Source: Pseudomonas sp. MF4836
GTDB taxonomy: Bacteria > Pseudomonadota > Gammaproteobacteria > Pseudomonadales > Pseudomonadaceae
Assembly: GCF_002018875.1 (NCBI RefSeq)
Contig: NZ_MVOL01000004.1
Coordinates: forward strand, 248,001 to 312,000
Direction: 5' to 3'
DNA: 64,000 nt
The translations under genes were made by a program, and so were the position numbers. Below the pieces are notes generated by a model. That model searched no databases. It was not told where the DNA came from and saw nothing but the letters and a program-made list of their open reading frames with translations. Positions 41,096 through 50,755 of this stretch are shown one piece after another; positions within the stretch are counted from its first letter, which is position 1, and each line of letters begins with the position of its first letter.

Positions 41096-42613
41096 ATGTC
41101 GCTGTGTTTGACTATCACTAGTTATCACAAGATCACCCCAGGTCAATGCCCCGAGAAAGTAATGGATCGTGGCGTGATATCAATTGGCCGTGCCTCTGAT
41201 AATGACTGGGTACTTCCCGATCCTGAGCGTTTAGTTTCGGCGCGACATTGCTCTATTCAATACAAGGACGGTCGTTATTATTTAACCGATAACAGCACTA
41301 ACGGCGTGGAGTTGCTCAACGCCGGTATTCGTCTGCGCCGTGGCAATAGCGAGCCCTTGCAGGATGGCGAGGTCATTCGCATCGGCGATTACGAAATCAG
41401 TGCCCGTATCGACTTCAACCTGAACAGCGCCCAGGCCCAGCCGTTCGCGGTGGATTCATCCAACAGTTTTGAAGCCCTGATGGGGCGGCAACAGCCGCTG
41501 CCCAGTGCCGCGCCGATTATTCCGAGCGCGCCGGTGGCGCACTTCCAGGGTGGGTCGGCGCTGGACACCATGCCCGACCTGTTCGATTTCCTGAGCCCCA
41601 CGGCCACGCCGCCTGCCACCCAGCCCGACCATGTGCCGGCCGAGCAGCATGATTTCCGCCCGCCAAGCCCCACCAGCATTCCGGCGCCTGTGGTCGAAGC
41701 CCCGCCCGCACCACCGGTGGCGGCTTCGGTGATCCCGGAAGACTGGGACCTGTTTGCCGACACCCCGCTGCCGCGCAGCGAACCCCCCGTGCAATGGCCG
41801 CCCCTGGAACCGATCGCGCCACTGCCGACCAGCCTGGCGCCCCAACCGCAACCGCAGATCCAGGCGCCCGCCCAACCGCCGGCGGCGCCGCCTCAGCCCC
41901 AGTTGCAGGTGGTTCCGGTGGCCGTGGCAGTCGCCGTGGCGCCGGTGGTGCAACCCGAGCCGCCCGTCAGCGCGCCGGCACCCGTGCCCGAGCCGGTGCC
42001 CGCCGCCGTTGCCGCCAGCCCCCAGGCCGATCTGCTGCAGGCTTTTCTGCGCGGTGCCGGCCTGGACCAGTTGCGTATCGACAAGGAGCAGGCCGAGGCG
42101 CAGATGGAAAGCATCGGCCGCAGCTACCGGCTGATGGTCGAGGGCCTGATCGATGTGTTGCGCGCCCGCAGCAGCCTCAAGGGCGAGTTCCGCATGCAGC
42201 AGACCATGATCCGCCCGGTGGAAAACAACCCGCTCAAATTCGCGCCGAATGTCGATGAAGCCATGTTGCTGATGCTGCGCCACAGCAAGCAGGCGTTCAT
42301 GGCTCCGGACCAGGCGGTGCAGGACAGCTTCGACGATCTGCGCGCCCACCAACTGGCGGTGATGGCCGGGGTGGAAGCGGCGATCAAGCACCTGTTGCAG
42401 CGTTTCGAACCTGCCGAGCTGGAGGCGCGCATGGGCAAGCCCGGTGGTTTGAGCAACCTGTTCAGCGGCTCGCGCCAGGCCCAGTACTGGCAGCAGTTCA
42501 CCGCGCTCTACAGCCAGATTTCCCGCGAGGCCCAGGACGACTTCCAGGACCTGTTCGGTCGGGAGTTCAGCCGCGCCTACGAAGAACACACCAGCCGGGT
42601 ACGCCGCTCCTGA
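41096..42613 (+). CDS. fha: FHA-domain T6SS regulator Fha (TagH)
   Basis: A 505-residue scaffold of the phospho-activation pathway. The N-terminal FHA domain (about residues 1-100) has ISIGRASDNDWVLPDPERLVSARHCSIQY and LTDNSTNGVELLN, the phosphothreonine-binding loops. A long Pro/Ala-rich linker (about 140-345) joins it to the C-terminal type VI domain (AFLRGAGLDQLRIDKEQAEAQM onward). In P. aeruginosa, Fha1 is phosphorylated by PpkA and then triggers assembly. ATG 41096 is chosen because of AAGGAGG just before it; the open frame from 40982 is leader. Confidence 0.93.
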   Translation: MSLCLTITSYHKITPGQCPEKVMDRGVISIGRASDNDWVLPDPERLVSARHCSIQYKDGRYYLTDNSTNGVELLNAGIRLRRGNSEPLQDGEVIRIGDYEISARIDFNLNSAQAQPFAVDSSNSFEALMGRQQPLPSAAPIIPSAPVAHFQGGSALDTMPDLFDFLSPTATPPATQPDHVPAEQHDFRPPSPTSIPAPVVEAPPAPPVAASVIPEDWDLFADTPLPRSEPPVQWPPLEPIAPLPTSLAPQPQPQIQAPAQPPAAPPQPQLQVVPVAVAVAVAPVVQPEPPVSAPAPVPEPVPAAVAASPQADLLQAFLRGAGLDQLRIDKEQAEAQMESIGRSYRLMVEGLIDVLRARSSLKGEFRMQQTMIRPVENNPLKFAPNVDEAMLLMLRHSKQAFMAPDQAVQDSFDDLRAHQLAVMAGVEAAIKHLLQRFEPAELEARMGKPGGLSNLFSGSRQAQYWQQFTALYSQISREAQDDFQDLFGREFSRAYEEHTSRVRRS

Positions 42614-42675
42614 GCGCGACCCAACCCCAGCAAACACGGATTCACGGACAGCTGATACGTCATTGAGGACGCAGG

Positions 42676-43185
42676 ATGATTCAACGATTTCTGACATTGG
42701 TCGCCATGCTGCTGCTTGCGGCATGTGCCAAGGATGAGGCAGCAGCCCCCGCCGAGGCGGCACCGGATGCGCTCACCACGGCCACCATCGAACTGCATTT
42801 TTCCGCCTCCCCCGGGCTCAACCCTGGGCCCGACGGGGTGCCCGCCCCGGTGCGGGTGCGGCTGTTCGAGCTGAAGAATCCGGCGACATTCGCCCGTTCC
42901 GACTACTTCGCCCTGGCCGAGCGGGCCCAGGCGACCCTGGGCGCCGACCTGATCGATCAGGACGAAGTGCTGATCCAGCCCGGTGACCAGTTGAACCTGG
43001 AGCGCACCCTCGACCCGGCCACACGCCAGATCGGCCTGCTGGTGGGCTATCGCGACGTGGACCGGGCGCAATGGCGCGCGGTGATGAATGTGCCGCCAAG
43101 GCAGCGCACCGAATATCAGATCAGCCTCGATGCCCGCGCGATTCGCGGTGTGGTCGCGGCGTCCCCATCCAGCCCTGCCCAATAG
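42676..43185 (+). CDS. tssJ: T6SS outer-membrane lipoprotein TssJ
   Basis: A 169-residue lipoprotein. The signal peptide MIQRFLTLVAMLLLAACAKD has the lipobox LAAC, so the mature chain begins at Cys17. The transthyretin-like domain (IELHFSASPGLNPGPDGVPAPVRVRLFELKN, then LLVGYRDVDRAQWRAVM) anchors TssM to the outer membrane. It lies between fha and tssK. Confidence 0.93.
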   Translation: MIQRFLTLVAMLLLAACAKDEAAAPAEAAPDALTTATIELHFSASPGLNPGPDGVPAPVRVRLFELKNPATFARSDYFALAERAQATLGADLIDQDEVLIQPGDQLNLERTLDPATRQIGLLVGYRDVDRAQWRAVMNVPPRQRTEYQISLDARAIRGVVAASPSSPAQ

Positions 43186-43200
43186 GCAATCGGAGCAACC

Positions 43201-44535
43201 ATGTCCTGGAACAATCGCGTGGTCTGGTCGGAAGGCATGTTCATTGGAACCCAGCACTTCCAGCAGCATGACCGTTACCTGGAAAACCTAATCGATGCCC
43301 GTAGCCGGCCGTTGTCCGCAGGTGCCTGGGGCTTCTCCGAGCTGCTGATCGACCAGGGCCTGCTGGCCCAGGGCAAGCTGGCGATTGTCTCGGCGCGCGG
43401 CCTGTTGCCCGACGGCACGCCGTTCAATATCCCCCATGACGACCTGGCACCGAGCCCGCTGAGCATTGACGACAGCCTGCGCGATGGCCTGGTGTACCTG
43501 GCCCTGCCGCTCAAGCGCGCCGGCGCCCGGGACACCGTCGACGAAGGTGAAGAGCTGGGCGCTGCGCGCTACCTGAGCCAGGTGCGCGAGGTGCGTGATG
43601 ACAACGCGCCGTTCGAAAACCGTGCGCCGGTGGCCGTCGGTTCCCGGGCCTTGCGCCTGCTGACGGTGCAGGACGGCCTGAGCGACTACGCCGCCATCGG
43701 CCTGGTGCGGGTCAAGGAAAAGCGTGCCGACCGTGCACTGATCCTCGATGACAGCTACATCCCGCCGGTGCTGGATGTGGCGGCGTCGAAACCGCTGACC
43801 GCGTTTCGCAGCGAACTGCTGGGCCTGCTCCATCAGCGTGGCGAAGCCCTGGCCGGGCGAGTAGTGGCCTCGGGGGCGGGCGGTGCCTCGGAAATTGCCG
43901 ACTTCATGCTGCTGCAACTGGTCAACCGGGCCCAGCCGCTGGTGGCGCACCTGGCCCAGCTCAGCCCGCTGCACCCCGAGCGCTTGTACAGCGAGCTGGT
44001 AGGCCTGGCCGGCGAATTTGCCACCTTCTCCAGCGCCGGCCGGCGCCCGGCCGAGTACCCGCAGTACCAGCACGACGAACTGGCGGCGAGCTTCGCCCCG
44101 GTGATGCAGGCGCTGCGCGAAGCCTTGTCGATGCTGATCGACAGCAAGGCGACGCCGATTCCGATTGTCGAGAAAGCCTACGGCGTGCACGTGGCGATGC
44201 TGGCGGACAAGACCCTGATCGACAACGCCAGCTTCATCCTGGTAGTGCGGGCCGATGTGCCGGGGGAAACCCTGCGCGGGCGCTTCGCCCAGCAGAGCAA
44301 GGTCGGCTCGGTGGAGCACATCCGCGATCTGGTCAACCTGCAACTGCCGGGGATCGGCCTGCTGCCGCTGCCGGTGGCGCCGCGGCAGCTGCCGTACCAC
44401 GCGGGCTCGACCTATTACGAACTCGACCGTGGCAGCGAACACTGGAAACAGCTGATCCATTCCGGTGGTTTTGCGTTCCACGTGGCCGGCGAATTTCCGG
44501 GCTTGAACCTGGCCTTCTGGGCCATCCGAGGATAA
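43201..44535 (+). CDS. tssK: T6SS baseplate-membrane connector TssK
   Basis: A 444-residue trimeric protein that links the baseplate to the TssJLM membrane complex. It begins NRVVWSEGMFIGTQHFQQHDRYLENLI, the family N-terminus, and ends with YYELDRGSEHWKQLIHSGGFAFHVAGEFPGLNLAFWAIRG, the conserved receptor-like end. It is complete and 15 bp after tssJ. Confidence 0.95.
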   Translation: MSWNNRVVWSEGMFIGTQHFQQHDRYLENLIDARSRPLSAGAWGFSELLIDQGLLAQGKLAIVSARGLLPDGTPFNIPHDDLAPSPLSIDDSLRDGLVYLALPLKRAGARDTVDEGEELGAARYLSQVREVRDDNAPFENRAPVAVGSRALRLLTVQDGLSDYAAIGLVRVKEKRADRALILDDSYIPPVLDVAASKPLTAFRSELLGLLHQRGEALAGRVVASGAGGASEIADFMLLQLVNRAQPLVAHLAQLSPLHPERLYSELVGLAGEFATFSSAGRRPAEYPQYQHDELAASFAPVMQALREALSMLIDSKATPIPIVEKAYGVHVAMLADKTLIDNASFILVVRADVPGETLRGRFAQQSKVGSVEHIRDLVNLQLPGIGLLPLPVAPRQLPYHAGSTYYELDRGSEHWKQLIHSGGFAFHVAGEFPGLNLAFWAIRG

Positions 44536-44541
44536 ACCGCG

Positions 44542-45867
44542 ATGCATCCCAACGATGATTCGCCAGGGCAGCCGTCTGCCGCCAACGACCGTACCCAGTT
44601 CATGCCGCGTCCCGGTGGCCGTGGCCCGGACAGCTCCCGGCCGGCCGCCGCTGCGGCCCAGCCCCTGGCCATGCCGGCCGCGCCGCCGCTGACCGGCCAG
44701 GCCCGGGGCCTGAACCCGCTGGAAAGCGCCGCCGGCCCGTTGCTGGCGCTGTTGACCCGGTTGCGCAGCACCATTGCCCACCCGGCGCCAGCCAGCCTGC
44801 GCGCGCAACTGCTGGCCTACCTGCGCCAGTTCGAGGAGCGTGCCGAGGCCGCCGGTGTGGCGCGCAACGATGTGCTGCTGGCGCGTTATGCGCTGTGCAC
44901 CGCCCTCGATGAAGCGGTGTTGAGCACGCCATGGGGCAGCACCAGCGACTGGGGCAAGCAGAGCCTGCTGATCACCGTGCACAACGAAGCCTGGGGCGGC
45001 GAGAAAGTCTTCCAGTTGCTGGAGCACTGCCTGCAAAGCCCGCGCGAACGCCTGTATCTGCTGGAGCTGTTGTACCTGTGCATGTGCCTGGGTTTTGAAG
45101 GGCGCTACCGGGTAATGAACGACGGCCGTAGCCAGCTCGAGGCCCTGCGCGAGCGCACGGCCGCGACCATTCGCAGCGCCCGTGGCGAACACGAGCGCGA
45201 GCTGTCGCCCCATTGGCGTGGGGTCAGCGTGGCCCGTGATCGCCTGGCGCAATTCATGCCGCCCTGGGTGGGCGTGGCCATCGGCCTGGCGCTGCTGCTG
45301 GCGCTGCTGTTCGGCCTGCGCATGAAGCTGGCTTCGGATGCCGAGCCGGTGTTCAAGAATATTCATGCCCTGGGCGAGATCCCGGTGCAGGCCATCGACC
45401 GGCCGGTGATTCAGCCCAAGCTGGTGGAGCGTCCGCGACTGGCGGGCTTCCTTGCCGATGAGATCAAGGCCGGGCGGGTGGCGGTGGAAGACGCCGTCGA
45501 CCGCTCGATCGTGACCATCCGTGGCGACGAACTGTTCGCTTCGGCCAGCGCCGGCATCGTCGATGACTACCAGCCCCTGATGCTGCGCATCGCCGACGCC
45601 ATCCGCAAGGTCAAGGGCCAGGTGCGGGTTACCGGCCACAGTGACAACCGGCCGATCGCCACTTTGCGCTTCCCGTCCAACTGGAAGCTGTCCCAGGCCC
45701 GTGCCGAGTCGGTGTTGCAGATCCTGGCGGCCAAGACCGGGCAACCGGAGCGCTTCAGCGCCGAGGGCCGCAGCGACACCGAGCCATTGGCGTCCAACGC
45801 CACCCCGGAAGGGCGTGCGCGTAATCGTCGGGTAGAAATCACTGTGTTGGCGGAGGGGGTCGAGTGA
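44542..45867 (+). CDS. tssL: T6SS inner-membrane protein TssL with OmpA-like domain
   Basis: A 441-residue protein of the membrane complex. After a Pro-rich N-terminus comes the DotU domain (about residues 60-230; LESAAGPLLALLTRLRS, ALCTALDEAVLSTPWG, LELLYLCMCLGFEGRYRV), one membrane helix near 250-270 (VGVAIGLALLLALLFGL) and a C-terminal OmpA-like peptidoglycan-binding domain (VTGHSDNRPIATLRFPSNWKLSQARAESV, NRRVEI). It is the evolved TssL type. It overlaps tssM by 4 bp. Confidence 0.95.
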   Translation: MHPNDDSPGQPSAANDRTQFMPRPGGRGPDSSRPAAAAAQPLAMPAAPPLTGQARGLNPLESAAGPLLALLTRLRSTIAHPAPASLRAQLLAYLRQFEERAEAAGVARNDVLLARYALCTALDEAVLSTPWGSTSDWGKQSLLITVHNEAWGGEKVFQLLEHCLQSPRERLYLLELLYLCMCLGFEGRYRVMNDGRSQLEALRERTAATIRSARGEHERELSPHWRGVSVARDRLAQFMPPWVGVAIGLALLLALLFGLRMKLASDAEPVFKNIHALGEIPVQAIDRPVIQPKLVERPRLAGFLADEIKAGRVAVEDAVDRSIVTIRGDELFASASAGIVDDYQPLMLRIADAIRKVKGQVRVTGHSDNRPIATLRFPSNWKLSQARAESVLQILAAKTGQPERFSAEGRSDTEPLASNATPEGRARNRRVEITVLAEGVE

Positions 45868-48800
45868 AGGCGTTTTTCAGTTTTGTGATTCGCTGGGTGA
45901 TCCCGCTGCTGGGCCTGATCGCCTTGAGCCTGATCATCTGGTTTATCGGGCCGCTGCTCGAAGCCCTAGTGCCGGAAGGTCGGCGCTGGGGGTTGATCAT
46001 TTTCATCTTCGCGGTGTGGATCGCCTACCGGGTGTTTCGCATCATCCAGGCCCGGCGTCATGCGGCCAAGGTCTTGCAAAGCCTGGCCGCCGACACCCCG
46101 CCGGACCCGGACAGCGTGGCCACCGCCGAAGAGCTGGCGAGCCTGCGCCAGCGCATGGACGAAGCCCTGGCCCTGTTGAAAAAGGCCAAGCTTGGCGGCG
46201 ATGAGCGGCGCAACCTGTATGAGCTGCCGTGGTACGTGATCATCGGCCCGCCGGGCTCGGGCAAGACCACCGCGCTGGTCAACTCCGGGCTGCACTTTCC
46301 CCTGGCTGCGCAGTTGGGGGCCGGTGCCGTGCGCGGCGTTGGCGGCACCCGCAACTGCGACTGGTGGTTTACCGACCAGGCCGTGCTGCTCGATACCGCC
46401 GGGCGCTACACCACCCAGGACAGCCACGCCACGGTGGACAAGGCGGCCTGGCTGGGCTTTCTCAACCTGCTGAAAACCCAGCGTTCACGGCGCCCGATCG
46501 ATGGCGCCTTCGTCGCCATCAGCCTGTCCGACCTGCTGCTGGGCAGCGACGCCGAACGGGCGGCCCACGCGGCGGCGATCCGTTCGCGGATCCAGGAGCT
46601 GTACACCGAGCTGGGCGTGCGTTTCCCGATCTACCTGATGCTGACCAAGCTCGACCTGGTGCCCGGGTTCATGGAGTTCTTTGACTCCCTGAGCAAGGAA
46701 GAGCGGGCCCAGGTCTGGGGCATGACCTTCGAGCTGGACGACGGCAAGAGTGGTGACAGCCCGCTGGCGCACCTGCAAAGCGAGTTCGCCGGCCTTGAAC
46801 AGCGCCTCAACGAGCGTTTGGTCGAGCGCCTGCAACAGGAACGCGACCCGGCGCGGCGTGACCTGATCTACGGCTTCCCGCAGCAGTTCGGGGCGCTCAA
46901 GGATTGCCTGCAAAGCTTCCTCGAAGGGGTGTTCAAACCCAATGCCTTCGAAGAGCGGGTCCTGCTGCGCGGGGTGTATTTCACCAGCGGCACCCAGGAA
47001 GGCAGCCCCATCGATCGCCTGATCGGCAGCATGGCCCAGAGCATGAACCTGGACCGCCAGCAGTTGGCCCGCCAGACCGGCACCGGCCGCAGCTACTTCA
47101 TCGAAAAACTGTTCACCGCCGTAGCCTTTGCCGAGCGTGGCCTGGTCGGGGTCAACCCCAAGGTCGAGCGCCGGCGCAAGTGGATCGCCCGTGGCGTGCT
47201 GGCCGCGACCGTGGCCCTGGTGCTGGTGGTCAGCACCCTGTGGTGGATCAGCTACCGTGCCAACCAGGCCTACATTGCCCAGGTCGACCAGCGCCTGGCG
47301 CCGCTGGGCCCGGTGGTGCAGAACCTCAGCCCGGCCCAGCGCGATGTGCTGGCGGTGCTGCCGCTGCTCAATGCGGTCAAGCACCTGTCCGACGATGCGC
47401 CAGGCTGGGCCGAAGGCCTGGGCCTGTATCAGGGCGACATGCTGGAAGCCGAGTCCGGCAGCGTCTACCGCAAGCTGCTGATCGCCGTATTCGCCCCGCG
47501 CCTGCTGACCCGGATCGAAGAGCAACTGCACAGCGGCGGCAATTCGGACTTCCTCTACGAAGGCCTCAAGGCCTACCTGATGCTGGCCGACGGCGAGCAT
47601 TACGATCCGGACTTCATCAAGGCCTGGATCGCCCTGGACTGGGACCGCAGCCTGCCGCGGGACTTGCCGGCCGAGCAGCGCCTGGCCCTGACCGAGCACC
47701 TCAAGGCCCTGTTCGACAAACACCCGCCCAATGCGCGCCTGGACCAGCGCCTGATCGACGACCTGCGCCGCCAGTTGCAGCAGTTGCCGGTGGCCCAGCG
47801 CGTGTATGACCGGGTCAAGCGCCAGAAACTGCCGGCCAGCGTGCCGGACTTCCGCCTCAGCGACGCCGCCGGGCGCGATGCCGCGCTGGTGTTCACCCGC
47901 AAGAGCGGCAAGCCCCTGGGCGAACCCCTGAGCGGCCTGTTCACGGCCAAGGGTTACCGCGAAGGCTTCCTCCTGGCCAGCCTCAATCAGGCCGGCACCC
48001 TGGCGGAAGAGCAGTGGGTACTGGGCCGCGACCAGGCCGACCAGCAGAACGTCGCCAGCCTGGCGGCGGATGTGCGTCGCCTGTATTTCCAGGACTACCT
48101 GCGCCAGTGGGATGCCTTGCTGGCGGACATCGATTTTGTCCCGATCACCAGCGTGGCCCAGGCCGCCGACGTGCTGCGGATCATCTCCGGGCCGACCTCG
48201 CCGCTGAAAAAGCTGCTGGTGGCGGTGGCCAAGGAAACCGATCTGCAGCAGGAAGAACGCCTGATCGCCGCCCAGGGCCAGAAGGTCGACGGGGGCGTCG
48301 ACCAGCTCAAGCAACGCCTGGGTTCGCTGCTGGGCCAGGAGCAGGCGGCCGGCACCCAGCCTGCGGCGGCCAGCGAGGACCCGGTGAGCACGCACTTTGC
48401 CGACCTCAACAGCCTGGTGACCAAGGGTGAAGGTGAACCGGCGGCCATCGACGGCCTGCTGGCGGACATGAACGCGCTGTATGTGCAGGTCAGCGCCATG
48501 GTCGGTGCCAGCGGCGACGCGTTGCTGGGCGAGGCCAAAAACCAGGCCAGCGCTGCGGCCAACCGGGTCAGCCTGACCGCCGAGCGCCAGCCGCCGCTGG
48601 TCCAGGGGCTGGTCAAGTCGGTGGTCACCTCCACCACCAATACGGTGATGGGCGGCGTGCGCAACCAGTTGAACGCGGCCTGGGTCAGCGAGGTGGTGAA
48701 CGTTTATCGCCAGTCCCTGAGCGGGCGTTATCCGATGTCGCCCGGCAGTGCGCGGGACGCCACTCTGGATGACTTCGGCCAGTTCTTCGGGGTGGGCGGG

Positions 48801-49367
48801 GTGATGGACAACTACTTCCGCAAGTACCTGCAACCCTACGTCGACACCTCCGCGGCCACCTGGCGCTGGCAGCCGGGCGCGGCGCAGAAGCTCGGGATCG
48901 CCCCGGGCGTGCTGCAGACCTTCCAGCGCGCGGCGAGCATTCGTGATGCGTTCTTCCGTTCCGGCGGCACCTCGCCAGCGGTGCGTTTCGAACTCAAGCC
49001 GGTGGCAATGGACGCCAGCATCAGCCAGTTCCTGCTCGACCTCGACGGCCAGCAATTGAGCTATGACCACGGCCCGAGCCGGCCGGTGGCCATGCAGTGG
49101 CCGAACCCGGGCAGCATCGGCGTGGTGCGGCTGTCGATCATGCCGCCGTCGGCCAACGGTCGCTCCGGCGTCACCCTGGACGGCCCCTGGGCCTGGTTCC
49201 GCCTGCTGGAGCAGTCGGACCTGACCGCTGGCAATTCGCCGGACCGCTTCAACCTGCGGCTGCGCATCGATGGCGCGAGCATCTCCTACGAGTTGCGCGC
49301 CAACAGCGCCTTCAACCCGTTCAAGAGCCGTGTGCTCAGCGGCTTCAGCTTGCCGGAGCGGCTATGA
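45864..49367 (+). CDS. tssM: T6SS inner-membrane protein TssM (IcmF)
   Basis: An 1167-residue protein that spans the periplasm between TssL and TssJ. Two N-terminal membrane helices (about 5-60), a cytoplasmic NTPase-like domain with Walker A GPPGSGKTT (about 129-137), a third helix near 440-465 (GVLAATVALVLVVSTLWWISY), and a long periplasmic part ending in IcmF C-terminal domains. The Walker A motif is intact. It starts with GTG at 45864 inside the tssL stop. Confidence 0.95.
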   Translation: MKAFFSFVIRWVIPLLGLIALSLIIWFIGPLLEALVPEGRRWGLIIFIFAVWIAYRVFRIIQARRHAAKVLQSLAADTPPDPDSVATAEELASLRQRMDEALALLKKAKLGGDERRNLYELPWYVIIGPPGSGKTTALVNSGLHFPLAAQLGAGAVRGVGGTRNCDWWFTDQAVLLDTAGRYTTQDSHATVDKAAWLGFLNLLKTQRSRRPIDGAFVAISLSDLLLGSDAERAAHAAAIRSRIQELYTELGVRFPIYLMLTKLDLVPGFMEFFDSLSKEERAQVWGMTFELDDGKSGDSPLAHLQSEFAGLEQRLNERLVERLQQERDPARRDLIYGFPQQFGALKDCLQSFLEGVFKPNAFEERVLLRGVYFTSGTQEGSPIDRLIGSMAQSMNLDRQQLARQTGTGRSYFIEKLFTAVAFAERGLVGVNPKVERRRKWIARGVLAATVALVLVVSTLWWISYRANQAYIAQVDQRLAPLGPVVQNLSPAQRDVLAVLPLLNAVKHLSDDAPGWAEGLGLYQGDMLEAESGSVYRKLLIAVFAPRLLTRIEEQLHSGGNSDFLYEGLKAYLMLADGEHYDPDFIKAWIALDWDRSLPRDLPAEQRLALTEHLKALFDKHPPNARLDQRLIDDLRRQLQQLPVAQRVYDRVKRQKLPASVPDFRLSDAAGRDAALVFTRKSGKPLGEPLSGLFTAKGYREGFLLASLNQAGTLAEEQWVLGRDQADQQNVASLAADVRRLYFQDYLRQWDALLADIDFVPITSVAQAADVLRIISGPTSPLKKLLVAVAKETDLQQEERLIAAQGQKVDGGVDQLKQRLGSLLGQEQAAGTQPAAASEDPVSTHFADLNSLVTKGEGEPAAIDGLLADMNALYVQVSAMVGASGDALLGEAKNQASAAANRVSLTAERQPPLVQGLVKSVVTSTTNTVMGGVRNQLNAAWVSEVVNVYRQSLSGRYPMSPGSARDATLDDFGQFFGVGGVMDNYFRKYLQPYVDTSAATWRWQPGAAQKLGIAPGVLQTFQRAASIRDAFFRSGGTSPAVRFELKPVAMDASISQFLLDLDGQQLSYDHGPSRPVAMQWPNPGSIGVVRLSIMPPSANGRSGVTLDGPWAWFRLLEQSDLTAGNSPDRFNLRLRIDGASISYELRANSAFNPFKSRVLSGFSLPERL

Positions 49368-50017
49368 CGACCCAGGGCTTCTACGGCAAATTGGCCAGCC
49401 GGGGCGACTTTGTCAGTCGCGGCTTGCCCCAGGGCTTTATCGGCCCCTGGGACAGCTGGCTGGCGGCCGGGTTGCTGGCCAGCCAGCAGACCCTGGGCAG
49501 CGAGTGGCTCAATGCTTATCTGGTCAGCCCGCTGTGGCGCTTCGCTCTGGCGCCGGGGGTGTGTGGCGCCCAGGCGGCGGTTGGCGTGGTGATGCCGAGC
49601 ATCGACCGGGTCGGGCGCTATTTCCCCCTGACCATCGCGGCCCTGCTCGATCACGACAGCGACCTGGCGTCCCTGGTGGTGGGCCCGGACCTGTGGTTCG
49701 AGCACGTCGAGGAGTTGCTGTTGGGCACCCTGGATGAAGACGCCAGTTTCGAAGCCCTGGAGCAGGCGATGCAGGACCTGCCAGCCCCCGCTGCGACGCC
49801 GAAAGTGCCGGGCAGCCGCTTTGCCGGTTTGCAGCAATTTGCCGTCAGCGAGCCTCGGGAGCGCGGCGCCGTGCTCGCGGCCCAGGCTTGCGAGGGCATG
49901 AGTTTCTGGTGGGGCCGTGGGTCGCAGAGCATCAGCCCGATGCTGTTGCGTTGCCCGGGTTTGCCGCCAGCCAATGATTTCGCGCAGTTTCTGCTCGGAC
50001 AAGAAGGTGCCGTCTAA
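49364..50017 (+). CDS. tagF: T6SS accessory protein TagF (post-translational repressor)
   Basis: A 217-residue TagF/DUF2094 protein: MTTQGFYGKLASRGDFVSRGLPQGFIGPWDSWL and GVVMPSIDRVGRYFPLTIAALL. In P. aeruginosa TagF restrains the T6SS by acting on Fha. It is a stand-alone TagF, not fused to the phosphatase as in some species. The start ATG overlaps the tssM stop. Confidence 0.92.
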   Translation: MTTQGFYGKLASRGDFVSRGLPQGFIGPWDSWLAAGLLASQQTLGSEWLNAYLVSPLWRFALAPGVCGAQAAVGVVMPSIDRVGRYFPLTIAALLDHDSDLASLVVGPDLWFEHVEELLLGTLDEDASFEALEQAMQDLPAPAATPKVPGSRFAGLQQFAVSEPRERGAVLAAQACEGMSFWWGRGSQSISPMLLRCPGLPPANDFAQFLLGQEGAV

Positions 50018-50018
50018 C

Positions 50019-50753
50019 ATGCGCTCAGCGCCTCAACTGTCCTACCAGTCCGCGAGCTACAGCCACGTGGGCATGGTGCGCAAAATCAATGAAGACGCTT
50101 TTCTCGAAGCCCCGGAAACCGGCCTATGGCTGGTGGCCGACGGCATGGGTGGGCACGCCGCCGGCGATTACGTCAGCAGCCTGATCGTCGACAGCCTGCG
50201 CCGGATTCCGGCCGGCGACAGCCTCGAGGCTTACGTCGCGGCCCTGCGCAACGGCCTGGCGGCGGTCAATGCCGCCGTGCGTGAAGAAACCGCCAACCGT
50301 GGGGTGAACATGATGGGCAGCACCGTGGTCCTGCTGGCCGTGCGCGGTGCCCGCGGCGTGTGCCTGTGGGCCGGTGACAGCCGCCTGTATCGCCTGCGCG
50401 ACGGCCAGCTCGACGCCATCTCCCGCGATCACAGCTACGTCCAGGACCTGCAGGACAGTGGCCTGCTCAGCGAGGCCGAGGCTCGGGTTCACCCGCGGGC
50501 CAATATCGTGACCCGCGCGGTGGGCGTCGAGGCGCACCTGGAATTGTCCCAGGTCGACCTGCAGGTGCAGGCCGGCGACAGTTTCCTGCTGTGCAGCGAC
50601 GGCCTGAACAAGACCGCCGAAGACCACGAATTGCGCGATGTGCTGTGCCACACCGACCCCCATGACGTGGTACGCAGCCTGATCCACCTGGGCCTGACCC
50701 GGGGCGCCCCGGACAACATCACCGCCATTGTGGTCAAGGCCGCAGGACACTAA
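50019..50753 (+). CDS. pppA: PP2C-type phosphatase PppA (Stp)
   Basis: A 244-residue serine/threonine phosphatase that reverses PpkA phosphorylation of Fha. PP2C metal-site motifs are NEDAFLEAPETGLWLVADGMGGHAAG, WAGDSRLYRLRDG, LLCSDGLNKTAED and APDNITAIVV. ATG 50019 starts one base after the tagF stop, so the annotated frame extending from 49917 is not needed. It is directly upstream of ppkA. Confidence 0.94.
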   Translation: MRSAPQLSYQSASYSHVGMVRKINEDAFLEAPETGLWLVADGMGGHAAGDYVSSLIVDSLRRIPAGDSLEAYVAALRNGLAAVNAAVREETANRGVNMMGSTVVLLAVRGARGVCLWAGDSRLYRLRDGQLDAISRDHSYVQDLQDSGLLSEAEARVHPRANIVTRAVGVEAHLELSQVDLQVQAGDSFLLCSDGLNKTAEDHELRDVLCHTDPHDVVRSLIHLGLTRGAPDNITAIVVKAAGH

Positions 50754-50755
50754 CC

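Noticed and set aside
49917..50018. Longer N-terminus for PppA starting inside tagF
   Set aside because: The PP2C homology starts after ATG 50019, which lies just after the tagF stop; the upstream part is tagF in another frame.
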